64,000 bases of DNA from Streblospio benedicti (Eukaryota > Annelida > Polychaeta > Spionida > Spionidae). The notes beneath the pieces were generated by a model, which worked only from the letters and a program-made list of their open reading frames with translations, did not search any database and had not been told where the DNA came from. Of the stretch, positions 10,906-22,247 are shown one piece after another; position 1 is the first letter of the stretch, and each line of letters begins with the position of its first letter. The DNA is taken from NCBI GenBank assembly GCA_019095985.1, contig CM032661.1:26188437-26252436 (forward strand). The letters are read 5' to 3'. The position numbers were made by a program, and so were the translations under genes.

Positions 10906-13484
10906 ATGTGAGGCTACTAGGTGTTGCTCTATTCGTATGTTTGCTGTTGGAATATCTATGAATGTGTAGCCACCAATGTATGTGTTGGCAACACCTTGTT
11001 ATCTAGAGAAAGTGTTGACTTGACCGGCAAGCGGACGGATAAAGAAATTGACCTCTAAACCACGGAATCTTCATGAGCACGCAACACTTCAGACAAACAT
11101 AAAGACCATAAAGATGTGAACCAGCAAAACAAAACACAATTAGCTCCATAAAGTTGAGCGTTTATGTAAATATGCCAAATTGTCCGACAAATCACCCATT
11201 TCACTTGTTACCAGCAAAAATCTCACGGCTGCCAAACAAATGAGCGTTTTTATTGTTCGCCAACCACGCTAATGTGTTCGATCAAGAGAAAAAAGCACGA
11301 TTATTTAGAGCGTTATTTCTTGTAGCTTGTCGAATGAAACACCGACTGCATTCCCAAAATACCGCTTGCTACTCAAGCGGTCCAGTTGAAAATTGGCTTT
11401 ATTTGTTTTAGCATATCACAAGCTGAAACAATAACATGATTTGAAATACAGACTTTTTCAGCCACAGATTTGTATTTCGTTTTTCGTTTTTATTTCTTGG
11501 TTGTTCCATCTGGATTTTAGTCGTATCTAGTTCAGAACAAAGTGTTTTGTGTTGTGTTGCTGAGGATAGGTTTCTCGACTGTTCTAAGGATTTTAAGAGT
11601 GGTCCGAGTGTTGCCTGGATTATTTGTTTCCGTGATTGTATGGGTGAATTATGTCTAATAGAGTATCAAACTGATTCCAGAAATTCATACTTTTAATTGT
11701 ATTTATGCTAATTAGGATAAGTCCTCGCTTTCCAGGAATATAGACCAGGATATCTGTTTATGTGAACAATACTGGCGTACTGAAAAAATAGTTAGGCCTA
11801 CTGTATTCTGGAAATATTTTTGTGGGTTGTCGATATCACGTAGATTTTTATCACGGCTTTGACACAGCGTGTGAGCATATAATATGAAAGCAATGTGACA
11901 AAGACAGTATTAAAAGTATCGGCACATTTCTGAGGGTGTGTGGAATGAGGGGTGGGAAGAGCGGAGTCGCCGATTAAATGTTGAGATTAGGTTTACCGAA
12001 ATATTTATTTATAACAGGGTGAGGCCATCTTGTTTAAAGGATGTGGTCATCTTGTTAAATTATATAACACTTGTCCCACAGACATGCTATAACTATACAC
12101 TGACTAACATTATCCATTTACTGTTTTCGGTCACATAAGAAATTCAATGCGATTCGTATACACACAAACATGGCCAGTGACGTACGTCTTTGACCATATC
12201 TATGTTGTCAAGAACAACCCTTCAATGCAATAATTTAATTCCATTACCAAAAGAAAAACTCAATCAGGACTAGAAAATTAAATATATGAGCAGGCATATC
12301 AAATATTAGCCGTCTTCATCTAAATAATAACTACCCACGCGGCCTCTCTCATTAAATCTATGTTTGATATCAGATACGAAGTTGTATATCAATTTTCATT
12401 TGAAACGTGTGAAATTACAAGGTATAATCTTTACCTTGATATATTCAGATGCATGGTTGCGTCACCCCCTATTACATTTAGTCCGGAATCGGGAAGCCTA
12501 CGGCCGGTTCCACCCCTTTTATTCCCTCCCCGGAATATGTTCATTCCGTCCTGCTATGTATCCGGAATTTGATAATCTTTGTGTGTAAACATTAGCACGA
12601 AACGGAGCGAAAAGGCTCCGTTGCCGGAGTATAAATATAACGGATCCGACCCCATATATTTGTAATATTTTAATAGAGCCGTTGCCATTTCAATACACCA
12701 AAACGCGTTGACCACCTACAATGTATACAGCTGAAACACAGCGTGTCATTATATGAGCACACTATATACGTAAACACTATACATGACAAATTGACATTGT
12801 ATTGCAAAGGTGTTACGAGTAATAGTGGTTACGTGGTTTCTACAACCACGTTGATAAACGAATCAATCCATACCTATCATAATATGTATATCGTAAATGT
12901 ATGTAAGTAAAATGTGGCTCGCAAATGTCTTCTGTGACAGGCGGAAGCCATGTTGTAACGGCCATCCTGGATTTTTACTCGTAATTGCAGCTAAATCACA
13001 AATATGTCTCAAGTATAAGACTATCTTTGTGCATATACGAGCACTGAATGGATCATCGACTTTATACCACAATCTGTCACACAAGACTTCACATTCCCAA
13101 TGAATCCTGTGAATGCCAGTACAAATCTATGGTAGCCGTGTTTTTTTCTGAAAGCACGTATGGAACATATCTATCCATTGAGAAGAGCTGGTGCCTGTGG
13201 CTCTAGTTACAGAATCACGTTAAAGTTCCTTCTCATCCATCAAAACCTGTTTGACAAAAACTCTAGATACAATATTTGTTTTACAGGCTATACCATAAAA
13301 GACTAACTTTATGCATATGACATATTTTAGATACATTAGTCTGCATGCAGAAACAATAGTGCATGGTAATCGCATTTGTTTATTGAAGTACTCTCCGGTG
13401 ACGATTATATCTGGATTTACATCGGCATCATAGTATTTATATCTCACGGGATTTGAACGCCAGAAGCCTATCAATAGGATTATC

Positions 13485-16400
13485 ATGTCGTGGGGGATTG
13501 ACCCAGAGGATTACATTGAAGAGGAGCAACAGCATGACTTCCAGGAGTACTGGCTCTCATCTTACGAGTACTGGATCAACTGGTGAGTTCTACAATCTAC
13601 ATACATGTTAATAACACGGTGGATACTTGATTTAATACTAACGTTTTGATCACGGTGGTGGGTGATTGAGATTTAGCCCCACTTATTTGCACGTACATTT
13701 TACTTTGTTTTCAATTCATAATATTCTAGATATAGACAATTGTCTATTAATAGTGCTAGGCAATTGGTGAGTATTGTCTCTTCTACACGTTCTAGAATGT
13801 AAATAAACGCACACTATATTATAACCGGATCAGCGTGGTGTTGTCTCATGAGAAACTTACTGCACCAACCATGTTTACTAGTATTTTGCATAACCACATA
13901 CATGTAGATGAAGACTACATGAATGCCACTGAAATATTATCAAGGACCACCATATAACAGTACTAATACGTATACGAACTTTGGATAGAACTAGCAGCAA
14001 ACATACTGGTAACCACTACACAAGCGCACACATGGCCTCCCTCTGCTTCAGGTTCTTCAAGACGTCGGTGGATCCGCTGCTCGTTCTCATTGGCACGGCC
14101 GCGAACGTGGTGGTGTTTCTGGCGTTCCGGCGCCACGACTGTGTGCCACCGTCCATGCGTCTCTACATGATGGCATTCACCATTGTCAACATTCTCAGGT
14201 GGGGATTTTTAAGTGCTCAACATATTGCATGCTACACGTTTTGGTTTTCATAGACATCTCTCTTTTCTTGATTTTTGACCCTGGCATAAGCATAACACAA
14301 ACTATTCTCAGGTCCAATTTCCACATATATTTTCAAAAATCCAGCTCCAGTGTCTTCCCCGCTAATGTTATAACAATATGGTTTCTTAAAAACGCATTTA
14401 CCCCAGAATGTTAATCATTTCTGTGCCCATGCATGATGCGTGTTTGATGGGGTCGCACGGTGGCCGGGTTGGGGCCAAGTTCAGCCCTTGCAGATACAGA
14501 TGTCAATTGCCTTGGGATATTAAGAAGAATCTTTACATTGAATCCAAATGAAACCTAAACACTCCCGGCCCCCTTTTGTCTTTCATGATAGAAAACGAAC
14601 AAGCTCAATACCAATGTTAGGACATACACGGCGTCCAAAGCTACGTGCTGAATATCTGTACGCATATCTGTTTCAAACCATAAAAAGTTCCTGCATCACT
14701 GTTTATTATGATGTCGATACCGAGCTCAAAAACGGTTGTCGCCGTGTCACTTTTGACCCATGTAGCATCTTACATTGATGTGCTGTTTTGTAAAATGGAT
14801 GACATATATACATGCCAGCATCAATCTGGCCCTTAAAAAGCCACGTCCACCATACATTAAAGAATATATGTATACCCAAACCACCTACACAAATTCATTG
14901 TTGGCTCTTTGACTTTCAGCCTGTATTTCGGGTGTGGTCTGGAGTGGGTGGCCCACATCACAGACTGCCGCGCCATCATCGTGCTCTACGACTGGTTCTG
15001 CAAAGTGGCGCAGCTCGCTCTTAACGTCATCACGTTCTCACCCTACTGGATCATGCTCATCGTAGTCATCGACAGGTCAGTTACACTAGATTTATTCATG
15101 CTTGGAGGCTGCCGTTGCAACTATAGGGTGAAAAAAAGGGAAAGGCTACCACCACAACTGATTATGATTGACTTTGCCGCTAGATTACATGGGGCATGGT
15201 GATCCATGGTAAATCTCTTCTAGTGTGCACACAAAATCCATGCATGATACACTATTTTCAATAACTTGTGAATTGAATAATAAGCTCTTATTAAAACATT
15301 GATATGTATTGCAATTGCCTGTATGAATGATACTCTAGCAGACATTTTACGAATATTACAACAAAACACATACACTGGTGCAATCCAAAACCTAGCTATT
15401 ACCATACCCAGTTTTTATGTAAGGAAGACAGATCTATTATTCAGCAACTCTTAGAATTCATCATCTAAAGCTGTTACATAGCGTAATCACGGTTGGAAGG
15501 GCCCATATACATGTCATGTATATCACAAAGTTTATAATATCTTTTTTACACCAACGACCTAGGTGAGCATATATTAGATTCACTTTCACAATGAATAAGT
15601 ATGCATTGTTCCATATCTAGTACAAAAACTGTGGACTAAACTTGATCTGGGCAAGTATTCAGAATGACCATCACATGCAGGGCTGCACTTACATTGAACT
15701 ATAACAGATTCAACAGTGCATTTGACCATCACAACCGTGCATGTTTCCTGTTTGACATGCTGTGATAACAATTATTTCATGTGTGGTCACTACGCCAGAA
15801 AGGGATATGAATATAACTTTGTTACTTTGAAGCATGATGTTCTAGTTCAACCTGATCATTTGATACAACAGCCCAAAATGAGTATTTAACTAGGGCCTAC
15901 GTTATTATTATTATTGAATTGCATATACGTCATGCTTACCAAATGACCGTATGTCCTTAATGCACACACACTAACAAACGAACCATGAACTAAATGATGC
16001 CAGTATGTGCAATAATATCGTAATTTATACTGAATCACAGATTTTTTATGGGATAACAAAGAGTCTAATATTTAAAAAAATACTGTCATTTGCTGAATCA
16101 CGCCGAAATGAAACATGATGTGACGTTTCATAAAACTTAACACTCACAGGATTGCACACACCATCAACAAGTGATACAAACGTATGTTATCAGTAATGTA
16201 TCGGATCGGGGGGGGGGGATACAAGAAAAAAAACTGACCTATGGCCGTGATATACTACAACAAGAGAGTGAAAAGATGTCTCGAATATGGATAGGTGTCC
16301 CTTTTAGCGAGTCCTCCCCAATGGAGACGTTTTACTGCACACAAAACAACCGTTACAACACTATATCCACATTACATAGCATTCCATTGCAGAACGACAT

Positions 16401-19400
16401 CAAACCCCCCCAATTAAGACAACCTCTATAATGAGAGAACCTCTAAAATGAAACCCCTTTGCTCAGTCCCAATATTTCAAAACTATTCCAATGTGAACCT
16501 CCATATAATGACCACCTCTCTGCGGAGAATACTTTAAGTCGGTCTCACAAGTAGATAGATGTTCTACGGTACTCTCGAAAGCACGCTGGCTTATCTTCAC
16601 ACTGCAGGTCCGCCTTCCGTGGGTGGCGGCAGTGCTGTACTGCTACGCGCCGCTCTTCTTCATCCTCGTGCTCGTCTTTGTCATCCTGGTCGGCCTCCGC
16701 ATGACATCATATGCTTCCGCCACGGCCGCCGCCAGTGTGTCTCTCGTGCCCAGCAGAGGTAAGTACGGCGTTGTCACAGACAGGACATCAACGAGCAAGA
16801 AGCACATTCTGTCAATGGACATATTCGACTGGTCGTCAACAGCATTTTGTGACAGACTAATCAAAACTTGGGTTCATTTTGAAACCTCAAATGTAAGACA
16901 TTCTTGAGCACTTATTTTAACCTAAATGTTGGTGCGTCAGTCTAGATTTTGAATACTATACTTTCTCCACGATTTTTCATGGTGGTCTCTTTGTGAGTGT
17001 TTGAGATCGTAAGCAACGGTCAAATGAGGGTCCATAGTGGTTCTTAATAAAAGTGAACGAACGCTAGTAATAAAGAGTAACCCCCCATCTGTCCGCTCAC
17101 ACTCCCACGTGCCATTCTTTCCGTCAGCTCCCGCCTGTTGCGGGGACGAACACGACGCCGACGAGCTCGTGGCGCCGTCCGCGGGTCTCGCCACCGCCTT
17201 CGTGCTGCTCACGGCGCCCGCGGCCTCGCTAGGCGTGCTTGAGCTCTTCTTCCCACTCGCCTGGGAGACGTACCAGCGCTACACGTGGTACTACCTCGCT
17301 ACGGTCAGTATCTAACCCCCCCCCCCCCCACACACACACACCCCGCAACACACACCTCCCCATGTCTCCCTATTCAACCGTCGTTTCCTTAGAGCAAATA
17401 AGTATGTTACAATTTATTCACATATGGAAATCTAGTCACGCCTCTGAAGATCATGAAATTTAGATCATTTACATCGCCAGGGCAACCCATGGTACATGTA
17501 CAACAATGTATATTCGCCACTGTGAGTACATGTTTACCAAAACCCAGTTAGTACAAGTGCGTTAAAAATCAATATGTGTATCCTAAGTTCAGCTCCGTGT
17601 GTGTTAGACCGCAAAATATAACCAACGCAAAATATAACCAGTTATGATTTGCGTTAACGCAAAATATAACCACAGCACCGAAAATGGACCTGGTGACGCA
17701 AAATATAACCACTGCCGCAAAATATAACCAAGGTGTAGCCAGCAGGTTAGTTTGTGCGGAAAATCACCAAACTGCCATCTATTCATTTTTTTTTACAATT
17801 TACATGGCACATACTCATACAGCAGAGGGTAGACTCGAGTGCATAATGTGTAAAACTGGGTTAAAATATGTAAGTTTACTGCTGCATTTGTGTGGGTTGT
17901 ATATGAGTAAAGTATTGGCAACAAATCTGTAAAATGTGAAGCCATTATATATGAAGACATCTTGGTTGATCTTAGGGTGTATTGTGGTCAAACGTGATGT
18001 GCGCATATGTGGTTTGTAATGTGATGAGACACACGAATATATGTAGCCCTAAATGAACTTAGTATATAAAAACTGTAACACCTGATCATACAAGCATGGT
18101 ATCCAAAGCAGCACCACCCTGGCCTTGAGTTTGTTCTCTCTCCATGCATTAATAGCATTTCCACTTACGAAGCATGTCTTTCTTTATACACATATGTCTC
18201 TCCATGTATCAAGACCTCGGTTTCCGTCTGTTTTTATAGTAGATACTAAAGAAGATACCAAGGCAGCTGGTGGTGTGAAATGGGAGGGGAACACGTGGCA
18301 CTTCGTGAGAAGTGTACACTAAATGTGTGAGAATAGGCACTCTTTTATGACACTTGGCGTTAGCTCAAATTATAATATCTTGCACTGAAATCATTTGTCG
18401 TGGCGTACTGGACTCCTAGTATTAGATGCAGTTCATAAGTATAGAAAAAAATACCATGTGTGCGTTTAAGTAGTAACAGCAGCAACAGCAGTATATAAGT
18501 GCATTGTGTTTTTTTTGTTTTAAAATTTTCTATGGAAGGTAATTTGTACTCATTTTATTCTATCACAATGTCTTTGTTGCTGTTTTAGTTTCAAATGCTT
18601 TCTAAACATATAATAACATTATTTTGTAATTTTGCAATTTATTTTATTAATTTGGAAAATATTTTCGATTCTCAAAAATCCTTTTCAATCATAAACTAAA
18701 AACCAAATGACATAGTAATAATCTACAGGTAATAAAGTACATTCAACAATACACTATTATAGGGATTACATGTAATATGTGGTTAAGGGTTAGGAATATT
18801 GCTACTGTAATTGATTGTTTATTATTATCCTGCCTATTGCTGGTTGGAAATGGTCAAGTCTGGAGTTCATTTGTATGTCTGATTCCATGTTTATTATTTT
18901 CACTCCTTCTGCCACTTGTCTCTCTAAGGGGTTTTATAGCCCTGAACAACATTGACGGTAAACTCTCCTAAAAAAACCGGTTGGTTAGAGAGACAATTGG
19001 CAGGAGTGAAAATAATAAACATGGAATCAGACATACAAATGAACTCCATTGGTCATTTCCAACCAGCAAAAGCAGGATAATAATAAACAATCAATTACAG
19101 TAGCAATATTCCTAACCCTTAACCACATATTACATGTAATCCCTATAATAGTGTATTGTTGAATGTACTTTATTACCTGTAGATTATTACTAGGTCATTT
19201 GGTTTAGTTTATGATTGAAGAGGATTCTTGAGAATCTAAAATATTTTCCAAATTAATAAAATAAATTGCAAAATTACAAAATAATGTTATTATATGTTTA
19301 GAAAGCATTTGAAACTAAAACACCAACAAAGACACTGTGATAGAATAAAACGAGACACAGTGCTGTGCACCATATAAATAGTTTATTTAACTTGTAATTT

Positions 19401-22247
19401 GTATTATTGAACATAATTAAACTCCACAAGTGCTAAAATATCCTATATTGTTATAAATTTCTCAGAAATTCGCATATAGAGGTGGGTATGTTCTAAAAAC
19501 AAAATGTCTACTGTGGGTCACTTTTTCTCAAAAACAGGTATATTGGTGGGTTCCATTCTCAACCTGTCAGAAGTACATCCGCATCCAAGGCAGATACCCC
19601 CTCCAAGATAGCTTGATAGAAGAGTTCCACAGTCTTAGGATGACTGATTTTCAGTGGGGCCCCGAAAAGATCTTTAGAGAATATGAAAACTGACTGATTC
19701 AACATGTTACGCGACGTATATAGTACGTTTTGTACACAACTTGCCGTTTTACTTATAATAAGGTGAACAGTGGTGGCTAAAGATTATTAAATACAGTCTC
19801 AATGGAAGCGATCTTCGTGAAAAATAATTAGTGATGGGCAAACTAAGAGTGTTGTTGACTTATGATGTTTACATGCATCTTTAAGAAGTATTAGTTTTTC
19901 ATCTATTCTTGCTGAATACGATGTTCACCATTTTAATGTTTTACTAAGACAGGTTCCATAAAAAGACTTGAAGCTTCACAGAACAGTCTAATACAAGAAA
20001 TGGCCATGTCTCAATTTTATATTAAGAGTATTTTATTTACATATAGGAGAATTGTGATTTTGGATAATGCATATAAGTGGAAATCTTCTAATCTTACTGC
20101 ACCCAATTGCTATCATACTAGCATGGACAGTTTTGAGCCTACCATAGGTGCGCAAGTCAACAAAGACTACAGTTAAAGTGACCAGTAGCACTGGAGAAGA
20201 TGCCGAGTTCTGTAAAAGTGCTCGATGTGATCGAAATCAATTTGGTAAAAACAAACCACACATCAAGCTACAGCTAAACTGTGTAATACTTGTTGATTTT
20301 ATAGGTTCATAAGAAAAGTTTCTTACTAAAGCCTAACATCTCGTCCTTACCTCTATTAACCATATGAACCACACAACACACCAGAGCAAGTTCCCATTCA
20401 AGCACACCAAGAAGAGACAAAAATGCTAATACAAGAAAAAGACTGGTTAAAAAACGCTAGATATTCAAGAAAATCATCAATTTTGCAGGTGCTTGTCAAA
20501 ATTTTTCGCTCAACACTAGCATCATATATATCATATATTGACACTGTGTGGAAGTCTTGCTTATGTATAATTTTCACAGAGGTATGCTCCAAGGTTCCAG
20601 CTCAGATCACAGCTATCCCGGAATCAAAAAGTCTGTTCTCTCGCATTAACCCCTAAATTTCATATAGGCATTGATAGCTGGCGAGAATTGTGCATATTCT
20701 GTGGCCAGAACTTATGGGATCGTCTTGGAATAACGTCCTGTGACCTTCAGATGGACTGATTGAGAAGGCAGGCTCATGGGATCATTACCAAATTGCACAC
20801 ATGAACACAAGAACATCTTTTATGAACATTGTCAGCATGGCCACTTTAAAGTTAGTCCCGGCCCCCCGTCCCCCCCCCCAGACGACCCATAAAGGAAAAA
20901 GAATCATCCAAAATCAACAGCTCAAAAATTCATAACGGCAGCTCACATGCACCCCCAGTTCTGTGGCAATATACATATATATGCCACAGCCAAAAAAATA
21001 AAGTAACTGGTTTCTGCAGCCAATCATAAGCAAAGCTCATTTGCATACATGCCTTGAAAAATCATTGCACACATTCATGACCAAAAAGAGGGCACCACTA
21101 GCTGATGAAGCAAGCCACCATTTCAACCAATCAGGCCTTTGGGATTCCCTTTGTTTACAAAGTAGCACATTGCTCAAAGATGACGCTAGTTGTTTGTATT
21201 TTCATCAATCAAGACACTTCATGGGTGTTAATATTAATGTGATCTATCCATGACAAATATATAGTAGTACTAGTACTAGGTCAGTTTGGTTTGAATAATT
21301 ATGTGCCAGGTTATGAAACTAGGGTAGATCAACTGTTTTCCATTTATAAATAGAACTGAGGTGTTGTTTTCATATCATTAAACAATAAAGTCTTGCAGTA
21401 ATACTACAGCTCGTTATACCATGTATGATACTGAGGTATGCATAGATCAAAATTAACTTAAATATTTCTAGATGCACACATTATTTACTTTTGAAAATGA
21501 AAGTCGTGGGTCACACAAAACTAGCCACAGATTCTATGACATCATCGGGTTTTCCCCATGTCATCTGGGATCACTTCATTACATATATTATGTTAATGAC
21601 GGCCTTTAGGGATATTAGGCTGGGGCTAAAGAACTAAGTGATGTGCCCCAGTTTTGTTGGGTGCTCACATGCTGAAAGAATCAAAATAACATCTCCCGAG
21701 AAGTGATAAAACATTTGGGCTAGAACCAAGTACAGTGAAGTTGATAGATATGTGTTATTTCCTTATGGAGGACAGCATTAATGTCAATTAATCAATAATC
21801 ATTAGACAGAACCATCTAGAAGTGCGCCATTACCAAATGCCCCAGCCAGACCACTCTAAGCACTAAACATTGGATGACTCAGTAAAATATATCCGATACA
21901 GTCGTAGGCTAGTAAAAACAAAACTACTCTCTACTGTATGTTAAGAATAGTGCACATTTGCCGTAGTTATATTTTTGCGGCAGTGGTTACATTTTGCGGC
22001 ACCAAGTCCATTTTCAGGGGTGTGGTTACGTTTTTGCGTTAACGCAAAACATAACTGGTTATGTTTGCGGCTGGTTATATTTTGCGGTCTAACACGTGTG
22101 AACGTCTGTTATTTTCAGGTGGTGTGCCGCCGCCTTGTCTACGTCAACCAGTCCATCGTACCCATCATCTACTACACGTGCGTGCCCGGACTCCGCGGGG
22201 GCGGGGGCTGCGGCAAGAGCAGTCGCGCTCACGACGACGAGATGTGA
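13485..22247 (+). CDS. Rhodopsin-like GPCR, copy 1; TM4 exon not found
   Basis: Exons 13485-13582, 14052-14198, 14920-15075, 16608-16758, 17128-17303 and 22119-22247 all have GT-AG borders. Start MSWGIDPEDYIEEEQQ; an acidic N terminus; TM1 and TM2 in exon 2; TM2 end, first extracellular loop (GCGLEWVAHITD), the conserved TM3 Cys (DWFCK) and IDR (in place of DRY) in exon 3; TM5 in exon 4; TM6 with TAP (in place of CWxP) in exon 5; TM7 NQSIVPIIYY (NPxxY-like) and a short Gly-rich tail in exon 6. Phases match at every join except 15075 to 16608 (phase 2 into phase 0), exactly where TM4 and extracellular loop 2 should lie. I find no exon in 15076-16607 that supplies them. Either that exon is diverged or lost, or the assembly lacks it. 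The copy at 27407 is a clear paralogue. Ligand unknown. Confidence 0.7.
15076..16607 (+). other. Interval where the TM4 exon of GPCR copy 1 should be
   Basis: About 1.5 kb of AT-rich sequence with no GC-rich exon-like block, unlike the other exons of this gene. A run of ten or more G lies at about 16208. No stretch resembling the TM4 region of the paralogue (ARAFCT...HAMWTYEL) was found on the plus strand. Confidence 0.5.
16415..16545. repeat. Decayed MITE-like repeat with AACCTCTATAATG motifs
   Basis: Contains repeated variants of AACCTCTATAATG, AACCTCTAAAATG and GAACCTCCATATAATGACC. This motif resembles the ends of pogo/Tigger-type DNA transposons in animals. Borders are not clear. It lies just upstream of the TM5 exon of GPCR copy 1. 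Confidence 0.3.
18549..19353. repeat. Giant foldback: ~375-bp inverted arms around a ~57-bp centre
   Basis: Left arm 18549-18927 and right arm 18985-19353 are reverse complements, about 95% identical by eye, with small indels. One block of over 100 bases (around TAATCTACAGGTAATAAAG and its inverse) is unbroken. The centre is unpaired. It is nested in the 4.49-kb transposon and so in an intron of GPCR copy 1. Open frames across it are not supported as genes. Confidence 0.9.
19490..19600. repeat. Dispersed repeat, copy 1 (AGGTATATTGGTGGGT family)
   Basis: Contains TTCTCAAAAACAGGTATATT followed by GGTGGGTTCCATTCTCAA. A second, diverged copy lies at about 31490-31590 on the same strand. No coding potential. 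Confidence 0.55.
20580..20950 (+). repeat. Decayed dispersed repeat, copy 1 (CIFCGQ-type)
   Basis: Aligns by eye with 35690-35960: shared GCATATTCTGTGGCCAGAAC-type block, the GATGGACTGATTGAGAAGGC block and the ATCTTTTATGAACATTGTCA block, at equal spacing. One frame carries CIFCGQN, a zinc-finger-like Cys pair, suggesting an ancestral coding region now broken. It lies inside the 4.49-kb transposon. Confidence 0.55.

Larger units (their letters stand above)
8229..13484. other. Gene-poor stretch between the 915-aa gene and GPCR copy 1
   Basis: I see no credible exon. It holds a CAG repeat (9988-10158), a short GC-rich patch (10780-10905) and a small perfect stem near 12601-12622 (AACGGAGC pairing with GCTCCGTT). 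The rest is AT-rich unique-looking sequence. Open frames here are short and lack splice or codon support. Confidence 0.5.
17602..22094. mobile_element. 4.49-kb non-autonomous DNA transposon with 129-bp terminal inverted repeats
   Basis: Ends read TGTTAGACCGCAAAATATAA and its inverse. Left TIR 17602-17730 matches inverted right TIR 21966-22094 along its whole length with scattered changes. A perfect 6-bp target duplication CGTGTG lies at 17596-17601 and 22095-22100. Each TIR carries about five copies of GCAAAATATAACC and a central GCGTTAACGC palindrome, as expected of transposase-binding repeats. No transposase, polymerase or other coding region is recognised inside, so I do not assign a superfamily; 6-bp duplications occur in more than one. 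It fills nearly all of the last intron of GPCR copy 1 and ends 24 bases before the TM7 exon. It contains a giant foldback (18549-19353) and diverged dispersed repeats. Confidence 0.85.

Noticed and set aside
12601-12622. Small perfect stem AACGGAGC/GCTCCGTT as a terminator
   Set aside because: No gene ends nearby and intrinsic terminators of this type are not used by animal RNA polymerase II.
18777-18971. 64-codon hydrophobic frame in the left arm of the giant foldback
   Set aside because: It lies in the inverted repeat, is not maintained in the second arm, and has no gene context.
17602-22094. Polinton-type element, because of the 6-bp target duplication and long TIRs
   Set aside because: Only 4.5 kb long, no capsid, polymerase or integrase coding, and the ends do not match; left unassigned.
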